Shown here piece after piece: positions 1-5,812 of a stretch of DNA of 5,812 nucleotides (position 1 is its first letter; every line of letters begins with the position of its first letter). The notes under the pieces were generated by a model. It was not told where the DNA came from. It made no database searches and saw only the letters and a program-made list of their open reading frames with translations. The stretch spans positions 1 to 5,812 of the forward strand of contig JACCSI010000733.1 of NCBI GenBank assembly GCA_013813075.1. Direction: 5' to 3'. A program made the translations under genes and the position numbers. Source of the DNA: Acidobacteriota bacterium. GTDB taxonomy: Bacteria; Acidobacteriota; Vicinamibacteria; Vicinamibacterales; UBA2999.

Positions 1-625
1 CAATAACGCCGACTGCGCCGGTATGGGCGACATGAGTGCCGCCGCACGCCGACAGATCAAAATCTTCGATGTCGATCAATCGCAACGCTCCGGTCCGCAA
101 CGATTTTTTTCGTAACGGCATCGCCGCGGCTTCCTCCGCGGACGCGGATCGCACCAGGACCGGGCGGTTTTCCCACACGATACGATTGGCTTCGTCTTCG
201 GCTGCCCGAATCTGCGGCGACGTCACTTCGCGCCCCAGGTCGATCGTCGCCGAGGTCGCACCCAGGTGGAAGCTCTCTGTGCGCACGCCGAACAACCGGT
301 CGTAGGCGGCGGACAACAGGTGCTGACCCGAGTGCTGTTGCATATGGTCGAAACGCCGTGTCCAGTCGATGGCGCCCTCGATTCGCGCTCCAGGGGGGAG
401 GTGGCGATCGACGACGTGAGCAATCGCACCGTCCTCGCGATCGACAACATCCTGCACACGCGCGTCGCCAAGCGAACCGAGGTCATACGGCTGGCCGCCG
501 GATGTCGGATAGAACGCGGTTTGGTCGAGCACGACCTCGAATCCGAAATCCCGCGGGGCGCAGCTCACCACCGTGGCGCTGAACGACGTGCGATAGGGCT
601 CAGCGTAGTAGAGTCGGGTGGTCAT
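1..625 (-). CDS. Alanyl-tRNA editing protein (AlaX-like, stand-alone AlaRS editing domain), 3' end outside window
   Basis: The first 208 residues of a protein that continues past the left edge. It lacks the catalytic core of alanyl-tRNA synthetase and starts directly with the editing region, as in AlaX-type trans-editing proteins. These hydrolyse Ser-tRNA(Ala) or Gly-tRNA(Ala) in the cytoplasm and so prevent mistranslation of alanine codons. Visible motifs are FYPTSGGQPYD (residues 39-49), the zinc site HSGQH with H98 and H102, and the second half of that site, SACGGTH, with C194 and H198. All four expected zinc ligands are therefore present. The family usually runs to about 240 residues, or to about 400 with a C-terminal DHHA1 domain; which applies cannot be seen. 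The ATG at 625 overlaps the upstream kinase stop as ATGA and has no clear Shine-Dalgarno, so translation is probably coupled. Family assignment is strong; tRNA specificity is inferred from the family. Confidence 0.93.
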   Translation of the reverse strand, partial: MTTRLYYAEPYRTSFSATVVSCAPRDFGFEVVLDQTAFYPTSGGQPYDLGSLGDARVQDVVDREDGAIAHVVDRHLPPGARIEGAIDWTRRFDHMQQHSGQHLLSAAYDRLFGVRTESFHLGATSATIDLGREVTSPQIRAAEDEANRIVWENRPVLVRSASAEEAAAMPLRKKSLRTGALRLIDIEDFDLSACGGTHVAHTGAVGVI

Positions 626-2082
626 GCGCTGGGGTCGTCGATGGCGGGCAGCTCGAAGTAGAAAATGGCGCCGCCATCAGCGGCGCGGCGATACCCAATG
701 GTGCCGCCGTGCGATTGAATGATGCCGTAGCTGACCGACAGGCCGAGTCCGGTACCTTCGCCAACAGGTTTGGTCGTGAAAAAAGGTTGGAACAACTTGG
801 CTTCGTTCTCGGGGGGAACGCCCGCACCCGAATCCTGGACTTCGAGATACGCGTGGCCATCCCGTCCGCTCGTCGCAATTGATATCTTTCGCGGCTCGGG
901 GCATTCCGATACCGCCTGCTCGGCATTGATCAGAAAATTCAGCACCACCTGCTGCAGTTCGGGAAATACCGCCAGGACGGGTGGGTCGTTCGCTTCCATG
1001 ACGGCGAGTTCGATGTCGTCTTCCACGAGCCGGCGCTGTCGCAATTCGACCACCGAGGCGACGACATCGCAAAGGCGGAGTGGAGAGGCATCGGCGGTTT
1101 GTTGGCGGCTGAAGCGAGAGAGGTTGCGAATAATGGCGCTGGCTCTGGTGCTTTCCTTCTGGATCAGCGCCAACTCCTGTGTCGCCGCCTCTGGCAGATC
1201 CTCCCGTAACTGCAAGAGTTCGGCAAAACCAAGAATCGCCTGGAGCGGATTGTTCAATTCGTGCGCGACTCCCGAGACGAGCACACCGATGGCGGCCAGG
1301 CGCTCTTGCCGAATGACCTGTCGTTGCAACGACTCCAGTTCCTGGCGCATCCGCCGTTCCTCCGACACCTGCGCCGCAATCGCATCGCGCGCGGCGCGCA
1401 TGCGGTTGACCATCTCAATGACGGAGTGCTGGATGGTTTCCATCTCCCGCGACGGCATCCCGATGGCACGTGGGGGCGACAGGTCACCACCGGCGACACG
1501 GTGGGCAAACTCGAGCGCGTGATCGAACGCGCGGGTATAAGCGCGCAGGAACAGGAACTCGATCAGTAATGTCAGCAGCGTGACGGCGACCACAATGGCC
1601 GCAGTGCGTGTGAAGATTGGCGACACGCGGTCCCACGCGACCTTCGAAGGAATGCCAACACTGACAAGCCACGAGCCCTTGGTGAAGACGTCATTGGCAA
1701 AGACTCGTTCGATGCCGTCGACGCCAACGCGTTGGACGAACTGCGGCACGTCCTGCACAGCCATGGGCTCGGTGCTCACTCGACGGCCGACGTACTGCTC
1801 CGCTTCGGTACTTCGAGCCAGCACAGTGCTTAGCCGGTCGGTGATGGTAATCACCGATCCCGACGGCAGCGGAATGTCCTGAATGACGGTCTGGACCGCC
1901 GCGACGTCGCGTCCGCGGTCGAGATAGCCCACGATGGTCGCTGCCATCGCTCGGGCTTCGCCCTCAATTTGACGGATCTGTTCCTCGTACGTCCGGACCG
2001 CCGACCAGGAAAGCATGGCAAACGCAGGAACGAAGATGGCGACGTTGAGCAGAACAATCTGCCGGCGGAGTGGCTGGGCCAC
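622..2082 (-). CDS. Membrane sensor histidine kinase with Cache-like periplasmic domain, HAMP, HisKA and HATPase
   Basis: Probably 486 residues from a GTG at 2082, which lies 8 bases after the queC stop and just before the first membrane segment. The upstream ATG at 2199 would need a 109-base overlap with queC and adds an Arg-rich, non-family leader. No Shine-Dalgarno is visible. Order of parts: TM1 about 9-29; a periplasmic region of about 130 residues with Cache-like wording (ITITDRLSTVLARS at 79-92, YVGRR at 97-101, SVGIPSKVAWD at 141-151); TM2 about 161-179; HAMP about 180-236; a coiled coil; HisKA with phospho-acceptor H274 in GVAHELNNPLQ; N box with N386 in LNFLINAEQA; G1 box D417-S-G-A-G421; F box LFQPFFTTK (430-438); G2 box GEGTGLGLS (441-449). 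All catalytic elements are intact, so an active kinase of the NtrB-like class is expected. The stimulus is unknown. No response regulator gene is in the window. Confidence 0.93.
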   Translation of the reverse strand: MAQPLRRQIVLLNVAIFVPAFAMLSWSAVRTYEEQIRQIEGEARAMAATIVGYLDRGRDVAAVQTVIQDIPLPSGSVITITDRLSTVLARSTEAEQYVGRRVSTEPMAVQDVPQFVQRVGVDGIERVFANDVFTKGSWLVSVGIPSKVAWDRVSPIFTRTAAIVVAVTLLTLLIEFLFLRAYTRAFDHALEFAHRVAGGDLSPPRAIGMPSREMETIQHSVIEMVNRMRAARDAIAAQVSEERRMRQELESLQRQVIRQERLAAIGVLVSGVAHELNNPLQAILGFAELLQLREDLPEAATQELALIQKESTRASAIIRNLSRFSRQQTADASPLRLCDVVASVVELRQRRLVEDDIELAVMEANDPPVLAVFPELQQVVLNFLINAEQAVSECPEPRKISIATSGRDGHAYLEVQDSGAGVPPENEAKLFQPFFTTKPVGEGTGLGLSVSYGIIQSHGGTIGYRRAADGGAIFYFELPAIDDPSA

Positions 2083-2090
2083 AAGGAATT

Positions 2091-2762
2091 TTAACGCAAC
2101 AGCGGATCGCGAACGCCGGCCTCGGCAAATCCCCGGGCCCGAAGACGACAGCTGTCGCAGTGTTCGCAGGGCCGGCCGTCCGTCGCCGGGTCGTAACAAC
2201 TACGCGTGATGCCGTAATCCAGACCCATCGATGCGCCAATCGCGATAATCGCCGCTTTGGTCATGTCGATAAGGGGGGTCGAGACGGTGAAGGCATGGCC
2301 CTCCACACCGGCTCGTGTGGCGAACGTCGCCAGCCGTTCAAAAGCACGCACAAAATCCGGTCGGCAATCGGGATACCCAGAGTAATCGAGCGCATTGACG
2401 CCCAGAACGATGTGTGACGCACCAACCACTTCAGCCCACCCTAGTGCGAGCGACAGAAAAATGGTGTTGCGCGCAGGGACATAAGTCACCGGAATGCTGG
2501 AGTCATCAAGCGATCGGTCCTTCGGTACCTCGATGTCGGCGGTCAGGGCTGACCCGCCGAACCGCGACAAATCCAGGTCAATCTGCACGTGCCGCGTGAC
2601 AGCGAGCGCTCGTCCGACCGCTCGCGCCGCGTGCAGTTCCATGGCGTGGCGCTGTCCGTAGTTGATGCTCAGTGCGTACAACTCGAACCCCTCGCGCTGG
2701 GTCAACGCCGCGGCGGTGTACGAATCGAGACCCCCGCTCAGCAGCACCACGGCCCGCGGCAT
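2091..2762 (-). CDS. queC: 7-cyano-7-deazaguanine synthase QueC
   Basis: A 223-residue protein, the usual length for QueC. The enzyme converts 7-carboxy-7-deazaguanine, ammonia and ATP to preQ0 in the queuosine tRNA-modification pathway. The ATP-binding PP-loop SGGLDS is at residues 9-14. Family motifs follow: SINYGQRH (32-39), VPARNT (95-100) and [15 protein letters not shown] (121-135). The zinc site is C189, C199, C202 and C205 (C-x9-C-x2-C-x2-C), complete. I chose the ATG at 2762 because it places the PP-loop near the N-terminus and shares one base with the queE stop (TAATG), a typical coupled junction; a longer start at 2846 would overlap queE by 85 bases. Acting directly after QueE in the pathway, it is clearly co-transcribed with queE. 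The product could feed queuosine or, less often, archaeosine-type or DNA 7-deazaguanine modification; no genes for those alternatives are seen here. Confidence 0.97.
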   Translation of the reverse strand: MPRAVVLLSGGLDSYTAAALTQREGFELYALSINYGQRHAMELHAARAVGRALAVTRHVQIDLDLSRFGGSALTADIEVPKDRSLDDSSIPVTYVPARNTIFLSLALGWAEVVGASHIVLGVNALDYSGYPDCRPDFVRAFERLATFATRAGVEGHAFTVSTPLIDMTKAAIIAIGASMGLDYGITRSCYDPATDGRPCEHCDSCRLRARGFAEAGVRDPLLR

Positions 2763-3403
2763 TACACGCCCCGGGTTGCGGGCGACCAGATGTATTTGTG
2801 CGCCTGAAGTTGGAGCCGCACGGGGAGGCGGTCGGCAAGAATCCATTCGGCCAGTTGACGCGAGTTCAGGACGTCGTGCACCGGCGAGAACAACACCGCG
2901 TCGACCCGATCACTCAGCCGCTCCCGGGTCACGATCGTACGCGCAAACTCGTAATCGGCGCGATCCTTGAGGACGAACTTCACCTGATCGCGCGAGGTGA
3001 GCTGCGCGAAGTTGTCCCACGCCATCTTGCTGGATTCCCCAGACCCGGGACATTTGACGTCCATGATCCGAACGACGCCGGCAGGAACGTCCGCAATGCT
3101 GCGGTGACCACCGGTCTCGATCAGCACGGTCTTGCCGGTTTCGAGCAGCCGCGCCATCAAGGCGTACACGTCCCGCTGCAGGAGGGGCTCGCCGCCAGTG
3201 ATCTCGACGGTCGGACAGCCATGACTCTCCACTTCGTGGAGCACGTCGTCGATCGACATCTTGCGGCCGTCGTGAAACGCGTACGGCGTGTCACACCAGG
3301 AGCAGCGCAGATCACACGCCGTCAGGCGGACGAACACGCACGGCGCGCCAACATAGGTTGACTCGCCCTGGATCGAGTAAAAAATCTCGTTAATCGTCAG
3401 CAT
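2762..3403 (-). CDS. queE: 7-carboxy-7-deazaguanine synthase QueE (radical SAM)
   Basis: A 213-residue radical SAM enzyme that converts 6-carboxy-5,6,7,8-tetrahydropterin to 7-carboxy-7-deazaguanine, the step before QueC. The N-terminus reads [15 protein letters not shown], standard for QueE. The [4Fe-4S] cluster ligands are C30, C34 and C37 in a CxxxCxxC arrangement followed by DTPYAF. The SAM-binding GGEP motif is at residues 70-73, and an IETGG motif occurs further on. I chose the ATG at 3403 because homologues begin at this motif; the open frame runs on upstream to 3874 without family-like sequence and antisense to the DUF72 gene. No good Shine-Dalgarno lies immediately before this ATG; a GA/GG-rich stretch (AGAGGGGCGAG) lies about 20-30 bases upstream. 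This is the first gene of the left-hand minus-strand run and its promoter should lie in the 129-base divergent gap. QueD, FolE (GTP cyclohydrolase) and QueF are not in the window. Confidence 0.96.
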   Translation of the reverse strand: MLTINEIFYSIQGESTYVGAPCVFVRLTACDLRCSWCDTPYAFHDGRKMSIDDVLHEVESHGCPTVEITGGEPLLQRDVYALMARLLETGKTVLIETGGHRSIADVPAGVVRIMDVKCPGSGESSKMAWDNFAQLTSRDQVKFVLKDRADYEFARTIVTRERLSDRVDAVLFSPVHDVLNSRQLAEWILADRLPVRLQLQAHKYIWSPATRGV

Positions 3404-3532
3404 GCGCGGAGGCGTGGGCTGGAGGCTCGCCCCTCTGGAGACGGCGGTCGTGCCCGTGGCGCCGCCCACCTGACAACGGAGGCCGTCGGCTTGAGCGCTG
3501 CCAGAGGATTCTGAGACAATCTGCAATTGTAC
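3404..3532. promoter_or_regulatory. Divergent intergenic region between queE and the DUF72 gene
   Basis: This 129-base gap is the only non-coding stretch above 20 bases and should carry the promoters of both flanking genes. On the plus strand, TTGAGC (3491-3496) and GACAAT (3515-3520), 18 bases apart, resemble a sigma70-type promoter; its start point would be only a few bases before the DUF72 ATG. On the minus strand TACAAT (3526-3531) resembles a -10 box for queE, but no matching -35 is seen. The two -10-like boxes form a short inverted repeat, ACAAT-ctgca-ATTGT (3516-3530). The queE-proximal part is GC-rich. I looked for a preQ1 riboswitch in the queE leader and did not recognise one. The region's role is nearly certain from gene layout; the individual boxes are weak. 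Confidence 0.5.
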
Positions 3533-4447
3533 ATGTCTCTGCGCATCGGCACGTCGGGGTGGAATTACCCCTCTGGGCAGGGAACCTGGAACGGCATCTT
3601 CTATCCGGCCGCCAGCGACAGGGGCTCGGGGTTCGACGAGCTGCGCTTCTATGCCGAACGCTTCAACACCGTGGAGGTGAATTCGACGTTTTACGGCCAA
3701 CCACGCCGGAACGTGAGTCTCAGCTGGGTCAACCGCACGCCGCCCGGGTTTGCTTTCGCGGTGAAGCTCTATCAGAAATTTACCCACCCGAATCTGACCA
3801 CCGACAAGTCCCCGGTCAACGCGGACGACATCGACGCGTTCAAAGGCGGCATCGAGCCGTTGGCGGCCGGCCAACGTCTGGGGCCGCTGCTGGCGCAGTT
3901 CCCCGCCAGTTTCAAGGATTCGCCCGAAGCGCGCGGCTACCTGGATTGGCTGCTGGCAACCTTTCGGGACTATGACGTCTCGGTGGAGCTACGCCACAAA
4001 AGCTGGAGCGACGCGGCGACGGAAGTGGCGAATTTGCTGCAGGCGCACCGCGCCGCCTGGACACAGATTGACGAACCGAAATTTCGTCTTTCGATTCGCC
4101 AGGATCTGAGGCCCAACGGGGAGGAGGGCTTCTATTACATGCGGCTGCACGGGCGCAACGCACGGCAATGGTGGGACCACGAGAAGTCCGAGGATCGCTA
4201 CAACTATCTCTATTCGGAGGTGGAATTGAAGCCGTTCGCGGAGGCGATCAAGACGGCTCGAGCCGTTGTGAAGCAGCAATACGTCTACCTGAACAACCAC
4301 TTCGCGGCGCAAGCGATCGCCGACGCCACAATACTCCGTCACCTCCTCGACGAGCCGGCGCAAGCACCAATGCCCGCCGAGCTGGTGGCGCGCTATCCGA
4401 TGCTCGAGGGCAAAGTCGCTACTTTGCCCCCTTCACGGTTGCTCTGA
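3533..4447 (+). CDS. DUF72 domain-containing protein (YecE family)
   Basis: A 304-residue soluble protein with no signal peptide or membrane segment. It carries the DUF72/YecE landmarks in order: RIGTSGW (4-10), FNTVEVNSTFYG (44-55), FAVKLYQKFTH (75-85), LLAQFPASF (119-127), VELRHKSW (151-158), YMRLHGRN (202-209) and VYLNNHFAAQA (251-261). The family has a TIM-barrel-like fold; its biochemical function is not established, so none is assigned. It is slightly longer than E. coli YecE (about 270 residues). An in-frame TTG lies six bases upstream at 3527, but the ATG at 3533 fits the family N-terminus (MSLRIGTSGW) better. No clear Shine-Dalgarno is seen. It is the only plus-strand gene here, divergent from queE and convergent with the cyclophilin gene, whose 3' end it overlaps by 29 bases; its last 14 codons include a strong inverted repeat. 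The reading frame is intact. Confidence 0.94.
   Translation: MSLRIGTSGWNYPSGQGTWNGIFYPAASDRGSGFDELRFYAERFNTVEVNSTFYGQPRRNVSLSWVNRTPPGFAFAVKLYQKFTHPNLTTDKSPVNADDIDAFKGGIEPLAAGQRLGPLLAQFPASFKDSPEARGYLDWLLATFRDYDVSVELRHKSWSDAATEVANLLQAHRAAWTQIDEPKFRLSIRQDLRPNGEEGFYYMRLHGRNARQWWDHEKSEDRYNYLYSEVELKPFAEAIKTARAVVKQQYVYLNNHFAAQAIADATILRHLLDEPAQAPMPAELVARYPMLEGKVATLPPSRLL
4408..4429. terminator. Perfect 9-bp inverted repeat at the convergent gene ends, likely two-way terminator hairpin
   Basis: GGGCAAAGT (4408-4416), a 4-base loop CGCT (4417-4420), then ACTTTGCCC (4421-4429): nine uninterrupted base pairs. The repeat sits inside the 29-base tail-to-tail overlap region, so it codes for the DUF72 C-terminus on one strand and on the other carries the cyclophilin stop codon (4419-4421) and last codons. 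Being symmetrical, it forms the same stem in either transcript. Neither side is followed by a clear T tract, so it is not a textbook intrinsic terminator; it may act with Rho, or protect the mRNA 3' ends. The stem is seen directly; the function is inferred from its position. Confidence 0.55.
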
Positions 4448-4985
4448 CGATGCGGTCGTCGACGGCGAGTTTGTTGACGACATCCATCCCGTTTCCGATG
4501 ACCTTGCCCCAGATCTGGTGTTTGCCATCCAGATGGCTGGCTGGGCCGATGACAATGAAGAACTGGCTGTCGGCCTTGGTGGGGTCGCCTGCGTGCGCCA
4601 TCGACACCACGCCGAGGCCGTGCTTGAACGTTTTCGAGAACTCGGCGACGCCGATGGAGGTGCCGCTGCCGCCGGTGCCCCACATCTCTTTCTTCGTCAT
4701 ATCGCGCGTTTGCGGATCGCCCACCTGCACCACGAAGTTGCGCACCACACGGTGGACGCGCAAACCGTTGTAAAAGCGCTTGTTGACCAGCCCGACGATG
4801 TGCGCCACCGTCTTTGGCGCCTGACTTTGATAGGTTTCTATTTCAAACGTCCCTTTTTCCGTCTCAAACACGAGCACCGGACCGGCGCCCGGTGTGGCAG
4901 CCTGACCAGTACCGGCGCCTGTGCCCTGTGCAAGAGCGGGTGCGGCCGTCAGCGCGATAATTCCGATCAACAGTCCAAGACGCAT
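4419..4985 (-). CDS. Secreted cyclophilin-type peptidyl-prolyl cis-trans isomerase
   Basis: A 188-residue protein with a signal peptide: MR, a hydrophobic core to about residue 14, and likely cleavage after APALA (residue 19). A low-complexity Gly/Ala/Thr linker (20-36) leads into one cyclophilin domain. It should catalyse proline cis-trans isomerisation of proteins in the periplasm. No lipobox cysteine is seen, so it is probably soluble. Domain motifs: HRVVRNFVVQVGDP (78-91), containing the catalytic-type Arg R79, F84 and Q87; GVVSMAH (125-131); SQFFIVIG (140-147); LDGKHQIWGKV (152-162). The position of human CypA Trp121 is His151, as in many bacterial cyclophilins that bind cyclosporin poorly. 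The ATG at 4985 is chosen for its Shine-Dalgarno and signal peptide; an upstream ATG at 5027 would overlap nth. It lies 19 bases after nth, so may share its transcript. The E. coli periplasmic counterpart is PpiA; orthology was not tested. Confidence 0.95.
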   Translation of the reverse strand: MRLGLLIGIIALTAAPALAQGTGAGTGQAATPGAGPVLVFETEKGTFEIETYQSQAPKTVAHIVGLVNKRFYNGLRVHRVVRNFVVQVGDPQTRDMTKKEMWGTGGSGTSIGVAEFSKTFKHGLGVVSMAHAGDPTKADSQFFIVIGPASHLDGKHQIWGKVIGNGMDVVNKLAVDDRIVRATVKGAK

Positions 4986-4990
4986 TGTGA

Positions 4991-4997
4991 CTCCCCT
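4991..4997 (-). promoter_or_regulatory. Ribosome binding site of the cyclophilin gene
   Basis: AGGGGAG on the minus strand ends five bases before the ATG at 4985. It is the clearest Shine-Dalgarno in the window and decides the start: it selects the ATG in front of the signal peptide over the in-frame ATG at 5027. Confidence 0.65.
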
Positions 4998-5003
4998 CGA
5001 GAA

Positions 5004-5009
5004 ATTATA
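5004..5009 (-). promoter_or_regulatory. Possible -10 box (TATAAT) upstream of the cyclophilin gene
   Basis: A perfect TATAAT on the minus strand overlaps the nth stop codon (TAA, 5005-5007). Transcription would begin near 4997, giving a leader of about 12 bases that still includes the ribosome binding site. No convincing -35 hexamer lies 15-19 bases upstream and there is no extended -10 TG, so this may be chance at the end of nth. If real, the cyclophilin could be expressed separately from nth. Confidence 0.3.
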
Positions 5010-5691
5010 CCCGTGAGCGTCGGCCAACCTTTTCGACGCCGAGCCGCGGGCACCCGGGCGCCAGCACGCAATCCCCGCATTTCGGATACACCGGACGGCA
5101 AACGTTCTGTCCCCAGGTCACGAGATACCGATTCAGATACGGCCACCAGCGTTCTTCGGTGGCCCGGTATAAAGCCAGTTCCGTTTGATGTGGCTCGCGC
5201 GTCGTGACCCAGCCCATCCGATTTGCGATGCGATGAACGTGCGTATCGACGCAGATGTTCTTGTTGCTGTGAAATGCGCGAATCATCACCAGGTTGGCTG
5301 TTTTTCGCCCGACGCCCGGCAATGTGACCATCTCTGCGAGCGTGCGCGGGACCGTGCCGCCGAAACGCGTGTCGAGCGCCGCACACGTCGCTTTCACGAA
5401 TTTCGCCTTATTTCTGTAGAAGCCCACCGGATAAATCAGCTGCTCGATCTCGTCCACCGTTAACGCCGCCATCGCCGTCGGCGTACACGCGGCGCGAAAC
5501 AACCGTGTCGACGCGGCGTGCGTGGTGGCATCCTGCGTCCGCGCCGACAAGAGCGTGCCAATCAGAATCCGGAACGGGTCGGCCTGTTGGTCGCTGGAAA
5601 TCTTCTCGATCGCGGGCAACTCCATGCCCTCAATGCTGTGACCAAGCGTTCGCATCACCCGTTCGACGATCTTTGGCGAAACGCGCCTCAT
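5005..5691 (-). CDS. nth: Endonuclease III (DNA glycosylase/AP lyase)
   Basis: A 228-residue base-excision repair enzyme that removes oxidised pyrimidines and cleaves the abasic site. The helix-hairpin-helix motif is LPGVGRKTANLV (124-135) with the catalytic lysine at K130. The catalytic aspartate is D149 in CVDTHVHRIANRMGW, one residue further from the lysine than in E. coli Nth. The [4Fe-4S] ligands are C198, C205, C208 and C214, the canonical C-x6-C-x2-C-x5-C. The protein is somewhat longer than E. coli Nth (211), with a short basic tail (KVGRRSRV) after the cluster. The first two FeS cysteines are separated by RPVYPK rather than the common ARKP-containing form, so it belongs to a divergent subgroup. 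The ATG at 5691 overlaps the stop of the upstream dehydrogenase gene as ATGA, without a visible Shine-Dalgarno, which suggests translational coupling. MutY is excluded because the lysine and overall length match Nth. Confidence 0.96.
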   Translation of the reverse strand: MRRVSPKIVERVMRTLGHSIEGMELPAIEKISSDQQADPFRILIGTLLSARTQDATTHAASTRLFRAACTPTAMAALTVDEIEQLIYPVGFYRNKAKFVKATCAALDTRFGGTVPRTLAEMVTLPGVGRKTANLVMIRAFHSNKNICVDTHVHRIANRMGWVTTREPHQTELALYRATEERWWPYLNRYLVTWGQNVCRPVYPKCGDCVLAPGCPRLGVEKVGRRSRV

Positions 5692-5812
5692 ACTGCCGTG
5701 ACCGCCGGGTGACCGTGCAGCACCGCCAACACGTTCGACGCCGCGAGATCGGCCATCGCGGTTCGAGTCTCGGTCGTCGCACTGGCGATGTGCGGGATCA
5801 ACATCACGTTGT
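5688..5812 (-). CDS. D-2-hydroxyacid dehydrogenase, C-terminal fragment (5' end outside window)
   Basis: Only the last 40 residues and the TGA (5688-5690) are present. The sequence begins NVMLIPHIASATTETR and ends HGHPAVTAV. The PHIASAT stretch is the conserved C-terminal catalytic-histidine motif of NAD(P)-dependent D-2-hydroxyacid dehydrogenases; the following helix (MADLAASNVLAVLHG, then PAVTAV) matches glyoxylate/hydroxypyruvate reductase or gluconate 2-dehydrogenase-like members. Such enzymes reduce 2-keto acids such as glyoxylate or hydroxypyruvate in the cytoplasm. The exact substrate cannot be judged from this fragment. The stop overlaps the nth ATG by four bases, so the two genes are probably co-transcribed. 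Confidence 0.85.
   Translation of the reverse strand, partial: NVMLIPHIASATTETRTAMADLAASNVLAVLHGHPAVTAV

Noticed and set aside
770..1522. 250-residue plus-strand open frame
   Set aside because: It is antisense to the well-conserved histidine kinase, is rich in Ser, Arg and Cys with no recognisable domain, and is typical of shadow frames in GC-rich coding DNA.
2083..2199. Longer N-terminus for the histidine kinase from an ATG at 2199
   Set aside because: It would overlap queC by 109 bases and adds an Arg/Ser-rich leader before the first membrane segment; the GTG at 2082 fits better.
2672..3361. 229-residue plus-strand open frame
   Set aside because: It is antisense to queE and the start of queC, both with intact catalytic motifs; its own translation shows no family features.
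3404..3480. Short GC-rich stems and a CTGGAG direct repeat (3419-3424 and 3435-3440)
   Set aside because: The arms are only 4-6 bases in GC-rich sequence and are expected by chance.
3404..3532. preQ1 riboswitch in the queE leader
   Set aside because: I could not find the small GC hairpin plus A-rich tail or the pseudoknot pattern of the known preQ1 classes; the leader is merely GC-rich.
3404..3874. Longer N-terminus for queE
   Set aside because: The open frame continues to 3874, but the added part is antisense to the DUF72 gene and unlike QueE, whose family N-terminus begins at the ATG at 3403.
4518..5207. 229-residue plus-strand open frame
   Set aside because: It spans the antisense of the cyclophilin and nth genes and has no recognisable motif.
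1..5812. Mobile element, CRISPR array, defence system, tRNA or rRNA
   Set aside because: There are no transposase or integrase motifs, no long direct or terminal repeats, no spacer array and no RNA gene; coding fills nearly the whole window with housekeeping-type genes.

Overview
This is a gene-dense stretch of a bacterial chromosome. GC content is about 60% by eye and every intergenic gap but one is shorter than 20 bases. Seven genes lie on the minus strand in two runs, with one plus-strand gene between them. I see no insertion sequence, CRISPR array, phage gene, tRNA or rRNA. The high GC, tight stop/start overlaps, Cache-type sensor kinase and general gene mix suggest a soil-type Gram-negative bacterium. 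An acidobacterium (Vicinamibacteria-like) is my best guess, but it rests on impression and could not be tested here.

Right-hand run (minus strand, 5812 down to 4419): the 3' end of a D-2-hydroxyacid dehydrogenase gene overlaps the start of nth (endonuclease III, DNA base-excision repair) by an ATGA junction. After 19 bases comes a gene for a secreted cyclophilin-type peptidyl-prolyl isomerase, which has its own good ribosome binding site and possibly its own -10 box.

Middle (plus strand, 3533 to 4447): a complete DUF72 (YecE-family) gene runs towards the cyclophilin gene. Their 3' ends overlap by 29 bases. Inside the overlap is a perfect 9-bp inverted repeat with a 4-base loop, probably a two-way transcription terminator that is also coding on both strands.

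Left-hand run (minus strand, 3403 down to 1): queE and queC, two enzymes of 7-deazaguanine (preQ0, queuosine precursor) synthesis, overlap by one base. A membrane sensor histidine kinase follows after 8 bases. Its stop overlaps, as ATGA, the start of a stand-alone alanyl-tRNA editing protein that leaves the window at the left edge. The spacing argues for one translationally coupled transcript joining tRNA modification, a sensor kinase and tRNA proofreading. The 129-base divergent gap between queE and the DUF72 gene is the only substantial non-coding stretch and should hold both promoters.

The window is mostly recognisable housekeeping. The points most worth a second look are the kinase placed inside a tRNA modification/quality-control operon and the coding terminator-like hairpin at the convergent gene ends. 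I found no evidence for a wholly new system.
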